A stretch of 64,000 bases of DNA from Letharia columbiana (taxonomy: Eukaryota; Ascomycota; Lecanoromycetes; Lecanorales; Parmeliaceae). Positions within the stretch are counted from its first letter, which is position 1. Each line of letters opens with the position of its first letter. The translations under genes and the position numbers were made by a program. Shown one piece after another: positions 54,897 through 64,000 of the stretch. The notes below the pieces were generated by a model, which worked only from the letters and a program-made list of their open reading frames with translations, had not been told where the DNA came from and searched no databases. Where the stretch lies: assembly GCF_014066305.1 (NCBI RefSeq), contig NW_023501040.1:558001-622000 (forward strand). The letters are read 5' to 3'.

Positions 54897-56309
54897 TCAA
54901 CCAATGGCAACTCCACCCTCGTCTCCGTCATTGACTTCCAGTTCTTCGTCCCCTTCTAGACCTTCACTATCCCACTCATCCTCGTACATGTCCACGTCCT
55001 CTTCCTCACTCACATCTTCCTCTTCTCCATCTTTCACATCCTTATCCTCCCCACCCGCTCTCTTTTTTCTCGCTCCTTTTTCATTTCTCTTCCTCAAAAC
55101 GTTCTCCTTCTGCACCCTCTTCCGCTCTGCTTTCTCCCTTCTCCTTGTATCCCAGACCTTCTCCATTTCTTTGATCTCCTCAGCCGTCTTCTCGATGGAT
55201 TCATGCCACATTACTTTGCCTTCACACACGCCCTCCTCGACCTTCGTCATGCGTAATTTCATCCGTGGACCGAGCTCGACAAGCTTTACAGCTCGCTTCT
55301 CTACGTTCGGTCGTCCCATTGAATGTGGTTTCCGGTCGCCGTTACTTTTCCGCAACGCCGCCATTTGTTTCTTGCTCAGCACCTTCCTCGTACTCGTTTC
55401 CAATACCTCAACCTCGGCATCCGTCTCCACCTCAGTCTCGCTGCCAGATGTGAAGCCACCACCTGCGGCTGAGGGGTCAAGCAGGTAATCCGCGACATCT
55501 TCCAGCTTGCCTAGATTGGGAAGCCCTCGCTTGCTCTTCGTGTTTTGCTTAAGCATTTTCTCTGCAGCGTTCAAACGCTTGATGCCCCGTGAGAGACCAG
55601 TACGGCGGGTTGTGATAGCATAGTGGCGAAGATTGAGAACATAAGCGCCGTCTTCTCTTGATTCAGATTTTGGGGTATTCGAAGTAGGCGACGCTTTTGA
55701 TATCTCGCGATTTAGCAAGAGGACGCGGCGGATGGAAGATAAAGGAGTTGACTGGGGTGATATAGGCGGTAATAGAGATTGAAATATTGTAGTTGTTAAA
55801 GATTCGAGGTGTTTTGGTACCGTAGGCTGTATACCATCGGCTGTAGGCGAGATGAAGTTGTTCATGACTAGCAAAGGCGCCGTGAGGTATTCTTTGCCAC
55901 CACCTTGTGGGCGTTTTTGTGCCTTTTGCACATCCTTACAGAGCGCGTACTGCTCGACTCGAAAATGTAGTGTAGGTCCTCGAGGTGTGAGTGCAAGGCG
56001 GAGATTTGTATTTCCGGTTGCAGAGCGGGAGAAGAGTAAGAGATGAGATACACCCAACGGACCAGCCATAGCAGTATAGTCTCGTAGTCTGTTTGAACGC
56101 CTCTCTTTCAGACGACTGGCCGTACCCGGTTCCATCACAGAACGGACATCCTTCACTAGCTGGCTGACTCTGGGTCCAACTTCTCCTGCTCCGATCCTTA
56201 TGACCATGCTCCGTGGCTCTCTGGTAGCTGATGAGTTGGCGGTAACTCCATTTGAGGGCCCATTGCGGGCACCCACATGTGTACGCTTCTTAGTACGTCG
56301 TCGCGCCAT
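54897..56309 (-). CDS. SSF1: Brix-domain ribosome biogenesis protein SSF1 (PPAN/Peter Pan)
   Basis: Nucleolar factor for 60S subunit assembly and 27S pre-rRNA processing. 470 aa, single exon. The basic N-terminus MARRRTKKRTHV is followed by a Brix domain (about residues 30-330) with SQLVKDVRSVMEPGTASRLKERRSNRLRDY, LGVSHLLLFSR, NLRLALTPRGPTLHFRVEQY and VLNLRHYAITTR. The highly charged C-terminal coiled region (ERKRVQKEN, then an acidic Glu/Asp tail) is typical. Length fits the family. It shares a 178 bp divergent promoter with RRP3. Confidence 0.93.
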   Translation of the reverse strand: MARRRTKKRTHVGARNGPSNGVTANSSATREPRSMVIRIGAGEVGPRVSQLVKDVRSVMEPGTASRLKERRSNRLRDYTAMAGPLGVSHLLLFSRSATGNTNLRLALTPRGPTLHFRVEQYALCKDVQKAQKRPQGGGKEYLTAPLLVMNNFISPTADGIQPTVPKHLESLTTTIFQSLLPPISPQSTPLSSIRRVLLLNREISKASPTSNTPKSESREDGAYVLNLRHYAITTRRTGLSRGIKRLNAAEKMLKQNTKSKRGLPNLGKLEDVADYLLDPSAAGGGFTSGSETEVETDAEVEVLETSTRKVLSKKQMAALRKSNGDRKPHSMGRPNVEKRAVKLVELGPRMKLRMTKVEEGVCEGKVMWHESIEKTAEEIKEMEKVWDTRRREKAERKRVQKENVLRKRNEKGARKKRAGGEDKDVKDGEEEDVSEEEDVDMYEDEWDSEGLEGDEELEVNDGDEGGVAIG

Positions 56310-56487
56310 TGAAAGGTGTGGAATTTGGAGCGAGCTGTTTAAGGTGTACCAATTTTGCTTGTAACACTTTTAAAGACCTCGCTTAGGCGGCCCTTATCGA
56401 TAGTGCTAGCGTCGAAATGTTTTCTCGTGACAAAGTCCATTCTGAACAAGCACAAATTCTGATTATGCACTTTCAGAAAGACTAAAC
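56310..56487. promoter_or_regulatory. shared divergent promoter SSF1 / RRP3
   Basis: 178 bp between the start codons of two ribosome-biogenesis genes. I see no exact PAC (GCGATGAG) or RRPE (AAAAATTT) box of the yeast type. A ttatcgatag palindrome-like site lies near 56396-56405. Co-regulation is inferred from the arrangement. Confidence 0.5.
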
Positions 56488-58330
<1,843 letters not shown>

Positions 58331-58517
58331 CTGTCCAAGAGTACAGCAAACTAAACAAACAATAAAGCCATCGAACCAGATTTCAGTATGAATGATTTCT
58401 CATTCTGTAATGCTGAGCAAACTTTTAGACGCCAAGTCCCAGTCCTACCGCCAATATCCATTGAACCTCCCTTGCTTCTGTATAGCTAAAAATGTAATCC
58501 ATGCACAGACAAATGTA

Positions 58518-60452
58518 TCAGACACCGGCCCTCTTAACAACATCCGCAACCTTTGCTGCCAAGTCATCTGCCTCACCCCTCGTGGCGGCCTCTGCGTAAA
58601 CCCTCACGGCCTCCTCCGTGCCACTCGCCCTCACAAAACTCCTCCCATTCTTGTACTTCCCAACCAATGCATCGATCTGGGCCTGAACGCCTGGCGGACT
58701 CTCTAGTTTCCGTTCGGCATCGGTTGTCTTGAAGATATTGCGGTCTGCAACTTCGATCCGTCCAAGACGGTTGGGGAGATCCGTGTACGTGAGATGCCAC
58801 TCTTTAGGACCCCAAGCTTTGTGAGCGAGAATCACTTCCACAAGGAGAAGATCGCTGAGAGCGTCCCCAACAGTTTGATTTATCAGGGCTGTCAGGGCGC
58901 GCAGCGTGTCGAGAGCGGAGGCTTGGGCTGGTGATTGAGGCTCATATTTGCCAATGCGCTTGAGGGCCAAGTCCGAGAATACGACAGTACCATGGCCGTT
59001 GGCTTCGAAGTAGACGCCCACGTCGAATCTAGTCGCTGCATGGTGAAGATGCTTCACACCCGTTGGTGTACATACGACTGGAAGCCTGAGATCCTGGGTG
59101 ATATATGATGTACTGGCGCCGTTGGCGTAAGCAGTTTGCACGACACCGACTTTGATCTTTTCGCCGAGGCCAGCGTTGCGGGCGAGGTCACCGATGAAGA
59201 GGGCGGCGAGGGTAGCGATGCGGTCACCGTCTAATAGATGAAAGCTGGAGTCGGAGTCGTTGAAATAGTACATCAGCCTATCCGCGTCGCCATCGAGAGA
59301 TGCGCAGCGTGCCGAGGGGGCAGCGTGGGACGATGGCGGTGGACGCTGATTCGTCTTGACAAAGTCTGCTCCGCACTGTATCGTCATGCGTCAGAGACGA
59401 CTCTTCGTGTGAGTACAATTGAGAACAATCTACCTGATGATTCAGACGCTCTGGCTCGACGACATTGTCGTTGACGACTTTGATCTCAAGGCCACCTTCA
59501 GAGGCAGAAGACAGATACTTGATGAGCTCCCGCAGCTTAGGTCCGCCTACTCCATTTGCACAATCGACAGTGACGGGCCCGTTGAATTTCCGAGTCCCTG
59601 TAGCAGCTTTGAATGCGGCAGCTATTTTCTGGTAGTATCCTTGCTCGGTTGGTTCACCATATTCATAAGGTGTGCTTTTCGTGTTCAGACAGCGGGTGAT
59701 GTAATGGAGTTGTGGTGTGGTAAGCAGTTTGTAGTCAGTATACTCCGTACCAGATGCCTCAAGAGCTGCCAGAAGGGCAGAAACGAGGCGAGGTCCAGAA
59801 GCTCGAGTGTCTCGCGCAAAGACCACGCGTGCTTTGTTCTCCGTTTTGATGTTCAAGTCGCTTGTGAGCTTATCGTAAATTTCCAGGAGAGCCTGGTCGG
59901 AGGGCGCGTTTGCAAGTGTTGTAGCGTATGTTTCCCAAGAACCCTGAGGCATTTGTCAGAACGGCTGACTACTCTGATATGATGTATATTGTGGCTATAC
60001 CTCGAGCATCTCACCCTGAAGCTCAGATCAGCCAGTGTACCCGTCTAACCCTCGCAATGCCTACCATCGGATCCACCAATTTCACACCATTGTCCTCCGG
60101 AGGATTGTGACTCGCAGTGATCATTACACCTATCCTCTGGCCATTCAACTTCCTTGAGCGCAAGGCTGCGAGCAATCCAACACGATAGACGACAGAGTCG
60201 AGAAGGGAGCTGAAGCAGGCGTAACGCATCAGTTTCGGTATCGCAGAAGATGGTAGCATTATATGCGTTTGTAAGGAATTGGCTTGGGAACGCACGCCTT
60301 CATGCGAAACTAGATCAACATCATGTCAGCCAAACTTGGTCGGTTTTGGGATTGCTTTGAGCACCCACTCCTGCAGTGCCATATTGAAAGGTGCGCTCGG
60401 CCGGCTTAGGATACTTGGCTGAAGCCAGGACGATTGGATTTTGTGAAGTCAT
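58518..60452 (-). CDS. AGM1: phosphoacetylglucosamine mutase
   Basis: Interconverts GlcNAc-6-P and GlcNAc-1-P for UDP-GlcNAc, hence chitin, N-glycans and GPI anchors; cytosolic. Exons 60369-60452, 60296-60309 (14 nt), 60065-60209, 60001-60015 (15 nt), 59434-59943 and 58518-59375 give 541 aa in phase. The phosphoserine loop is [14 protein letters not shown]. The Mg2+ loop is [12 protein letters not shown]. The sugar-binding loop is [12 protein letters not shown], and the phosphate-binding loop is [17 protein letters not shown]. The N-terminal [20 protein letters not shown] is assembled over three exons. Yeast calls it PCM1. It is convergent with RRP3 (187 bp apart). Confidence 0.95.
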
Positions 60453-60990
60453 GCTGCTGAGCTGTTTTGCTATGTTTGGGTGTTTATGAAAGTGAGAATG
60501 ATAAAGAGTAAGCAAGGTAGACGGAATGTCGGGGTTAAAGCGCTAGGAGCGAATGGTAGGAGAAAATCCCCACGCCCGTTGTTAGCCCAAACGTCATCCC
60601 TAATAGTCTCGCCTGCACCTTCCCTTGCAGGATAAATCGGCATCATCCCAATGGCAAGTGGCAAGTTTTCAGAAAGAAGTTGCAGTCTGATGAGATAGAT
60701 CATTTGGTCTTTATATCGATGCGAGGCGTCAACGCGAAATCATTTCTTTTTCTTTTTCGTGATTGAAATCGCTTCAAGAAGAAGTTTCAACAGCGGGAAA
60801 GCCTCCTCGCTGGTTCTGTGTATCAGTTCAACTGCTACGGTTCCTAGCACCTCGCCTGGCCGCTAGATGTTATGAGGTTCGAGAGACTGAGTGTTTGACG
60901 TGTGGCGTCTTGATGAGAGATTTGATTGAGACGATAATTTGTAAACAGTCGGTGCTCAGAGCACCATGGGAGAGTGATGCATAGCTCTAT
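60453..60990. other. spacer between AGM1 start and PER1 3' end
   Basis: 538 bp; presumably the AGM1 promoter and PER1 3' UTR. An open frame at 60763-60984 on the plus strand has no motif. Nothing else is supported. Confidence 0.5.
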
Positions 60991-62145
60991 TTAGGCTTTG
61001 AGTCTTTCTCCAGCAATGTCCTGCTGAGCGTCTTTCACAAGAAAACTATAAGAAATGGCAACATCAGCAAAGATTAGCTGAACATGAGAGGCCCCATGTG
61101 ACTTACTTGTACCACCAGATAGTCGGTATGACCGTTCCCAGGTGCCATAGACTATGAGCGTCCACCATTCCTCCTAACGGAGCAAAATCCAACAATTCCA
61201 AGCTCATGGCCATAATAATCCACGCAACGATCATGCCAGGCCATGCTGCCCACGGCTTCTTCAATTCTTGATACGTCTTGTAGCTAAATCCGCTCCACAG
61301 AATGTTTTGCACCACCCCCACCGCGACATTAGCTGCCATGTTGTACACATAGTCCCAATGCCAAAATGTCAGGTAGGAGACATGCGCCGTATACAACGCT
61401 GCGCACACGAAGGTCCATAATCTTAGCAATGCTGGCTTGACGGCAGGCTCGGCTTCGTCTAGTCTGAATATCCTGATAGGCGTGTAGTACAATCCGTAAA
61501 GGACGCTCGCCCCTGCAGCAAAGTAGTCCAATTTTTCTGTGATATCAAAGTCTCGTGTATGAAAGATCATGCTGAATACCCAGCTTGCCATACCGACATA
61601 GCTGAAGGCGATGTAGTAGATCTGCAAAGGATAATCGGATGGGATCCTATCCCGGATCTTCGCAAGGCCATTCCGATGTGCCAGGAAATTGAAGAAGGAG
61701 AAGAGGACCGAACAAGGTTCTTGTATGCCCAGAAAGCGAAAGAAGGGCCATTTGCCATGGTACTGGAGGACAGGCTTTAGCATTGGAGGGTCTCTAGAGA
61801 CACGACGGTCTGTGATGATATGCTGGCAGACATAGTCGCAATTGGATGGGCAAGTCCAGAAGAATAGGCGCAGATGTAGCGCTGAGAAAAGTTGATCAGT
61901 ACTGCTATCTTGCTGAATTGGCGCGATGCTTACGAAGGACAGAGTTACCGCGCTGGCAGTTCTCATCGACACAAGTCTGGATCTGTGAGCAATCGACTCT
62001 GTCATGCATTGGCTCCACATACTGATATACATTCGCGAAAGTCCGGTAGCCGGTCCCCAAGAGACGCAGAGGCAAAGGCAGGGAAGAGTAACAGAAACCA
62101 GAGGCATATGAGTCGCACCCCCAATGCGAATTGTCGTGTTCGCAT
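60991..62145 (-). CDS. PER1: PER1 (PGAP3-like GPI remodelling protein)
   Basis: Removes the sn-2 acyl chain of GPI anchors in the ER or Golgi; CREST-superfamily seven-helix membrane protein. Exons 62023-62145, 61949-61982, 61107-61881 and 60991-61045 sum to 987 nt (328 aa). Signal peptide MRTRQFALGVRLICLWFLLLF, then ASLGDRLPDFREC, TCVDENCQRG and LFFWTCPSNCDYVCQ (Cys-rich lumenal head), YHGKWPFFRFLGIQEP, LFSFFNFLAHRNGL, YYIAFSYVGMASWVFSMIFH, and the catalytic-type DAHSLWHLGTVI. The last exon gives the family's tail FLVKDAQQDIAGERLKA. All conserved His/Asp positions are present. Confidence 0.95.
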
Positions 62146-62329
62146 TATTTCTGAGTGTGTGTGCACTACAAAAGAAAAGAGTTGAAGAAAGAGCACGCGA
62201 TTGGATCGAGTCGAAATCCGCTAACGATCGAGCTTATCTCTTACTCTACCTTTAAGCTCGAGGACTCCTTCGGAAGTCTTGGTATTCATTTCCCCCTAAG
62301 AAAAGATGATAACAGCGTTAGCACGGTAG

Positions 62330-64000
62330 TAGGCTATAATCTTAGTAATAATAGATTATATAATCGTTTTTAACACTTAGACGAGACTATTAGTCGATGT
62401 TATTATAAGATCTTAAAGATTATATATATTCTATATTAGATTTTTTTAATTATTTAAAAATTTTAATCTCGTTTAGCCTAAATTTACGCCTTATTTTAAC
62501 GACTATCTAGATGTATTAGACGATATATATATCGTTATTTATATATCTATAATAGAGTATATACTATAGCGAAATAGAAAGGATACTCTTACTTAAAACG
62601 TTTTAGCCGTATATGATTTTAATATGCTATTTTACTATATATTATCTAACTGAGAAGACTCTATATATAACGCTTTAGTACTAAGAGATACTATTTCTAA
62701 TTACAACTTTTCTATCCTAGCGTAAGTACTATCTCGTCGACGCTAGATATTTTAATTGTAATTAACTACTAATTTCCTATATAAATATACGATATTATTT
62801 AAAGGAATAATAATAGACTAAAATAAAGCTCGAGAATATAAAGAAATTATTTAATCTACGTTACTCTTAACTACGAAATATTATTAAAAGAATATTTAAT
62901 ATACTTAAACGACGATTTAAATCTATTAAGAACTCTATAGAGTTTAGTATTTCTACTTAGATAATAAACTAGTATATCTTAACTATAATATATAACTTTA
63001 TTACGCTATATCGCTCTCTTAATAATATTAACTCGAATATATAACTAGCTAGCGAGTTTAATAGTAACTCTACTAGTAATTTAGATTTATTAAAGAATAA
63101 ATACTTTACGACTATTAAAATAGATAAGAAAAGAGATAAAATCGCCGAAGTAATGTGGAAGGATTATTAAGAGTATATTTCTTAAAGAATGATTGCGGAG
63201 ATGCGTATATAAGAAGTCTTATTAATGAGAGAGACTTCGATGTGTAAGATCTTAAATATAGTAGTATTTAGCTAATTCTACTTCGATATACTTAATATAT
63301 TCTTCTATCTACTTATGCGCCTCTGTTATTTACCTCTATAACTAATCTTTTCTAATATTATTAGATATTATAATATATATAAAAGTCTTATTATAATTTA
63401 GAAATACGTTTACGACTTTTATATAGTTATTATTATTAATAGAATTAAAGTCTTTACTTAGTAGAGCTATAGCTTTCTTAATAATAACTTATAATATTTC
63501 TTTAATTCGCTATATTTTCTTCTATTGCCTTTATAATATATCCTTTCTCTTTATTTCGTAGATCTTTATAATAAATCTTCTACTTCTTTAATAGTAGAGT
63601 CTATAAACTATTCGCCTATCTTTTTAAGACGCTTAATTGACGATATAGATATTACTATTATGAAGCTCGTATATCTCTTTTTCGCTATGGTCTATGATAT
63701 ATCGATATCGGATATAACGTTTACATCGATAGCTTGTGAGTGTCTTTCTAGTGTCTTTCTAGGTCTTTGAGTATTGATATGTAGGGATAGAGAAACCGTT
63801 TTGAGAGTGGGATCGATAAAAGATTAAGAGGTATTATATGGCTTTTTATTGCTATTCGCTTAATAAAGTAAGTATCGAACTCTTTAACGTATAGAAGAGA
63901 AGTTTAACGAAGCTCTTTTATAAGTTTATTTTTCTAGAAAATATTAGCGAAGTATTATTAATAAGACGGTCTTCTTATATCTTAATTTAGACTTTTTATT
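62330..64000. other. RIP-saturated AT-rich repeat relics, right edge
   Basis: From about 62330 CpA/TpG drop out and A+T rises as in the left block; the switch follows the PER1 upstream region within about 200 bp. A less mutated patch at about 63710-63800 contains gtgtctttctag repeated side by side. No open frame of gene size. The elements cannot be named. Confidence 0.8.

Noticed and set aside
62155..62373. Open frame upstream of PER1 on the plus strand
   Set aside because: Crosses into RIPed DNA, with no motif and no splice support.

Overview
The window is nuclear DNA of a filamentous ascomycete (Pezizomycotina). The genes carry many 48-150 bp introns with GT(A/G)-AG borders and CTNAC-type branch sites. 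The AT-rich blocks show repeat-induced point mutation (RIP): CpA and TpG are almost absent while CpG survives. Homologous introns repeated within one gene look like the introner-like elements known from Dothideomycetes, so that class is my best guess. I saw no rRNA, tRNA or CRISPR array.

Layout. 1-1403 is the 5' part of a sterol-esterase-type lipase. 1.6-18.65 kb is heterochromatin: RIP-saturated relics, an 840 bp stretch almost without G or C, and an old LTR element (LTRs at about 6.6 and 18.4 kb). A young, un-RIPed Ty3/gypsy chromovirus (9064-16058) is nested inside it. The chromovirus carries gag-pol with a C-terminal chromodomain on the minus strand. On the opposite strand it has a small spliced gene whose start codon is made by splicing. 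The old LTR runs into the 3' end of an AT-hook-like gene that also has an in-frame TAG.

20.6-62.1 kb is ordinary gene space. It holds a complex I subunit (NDUFA3) divergent from ADE4; a Cys-rich zinc-finger relic; secreted proteins (lysozyme-like, a Cys-containing unknown, a double-psi barrel protein); WBP1, PET191, RTCA, an atypical SDR, EMC1, VMA16, a 1000-residue disordered protein, a BTB protein, SSF1 divergent from RRP3, AGM1 and PER1. Several act in the secretory pathway and cell wall (WBP1 in N-glycosylation, PER1 in GPI anchors, EMC1 in membrane insertion, AGM1 in UDP-GlcNAc synthesis). SSF1 and RRP3 are both ribosome-biogenesis factors and share a 178 bp promoter. From about 62.3 kb the sequence is RIPed again.

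Most notable: (1) at least three, perhaps five or six, homologous 130-148 bp introns in ADE4 that break its 5' half into exons as short as 14-22 nt; (2) the antisense spliced gene inside the chromovirus; (3) the chromovirus zinc knuckle lying in a different frame from the long gag-pol ORF, next to a G-run; (4) a recurring pattern of one-base frame breaks, several in short homopolymer runs, which may be real decay or assembly error.
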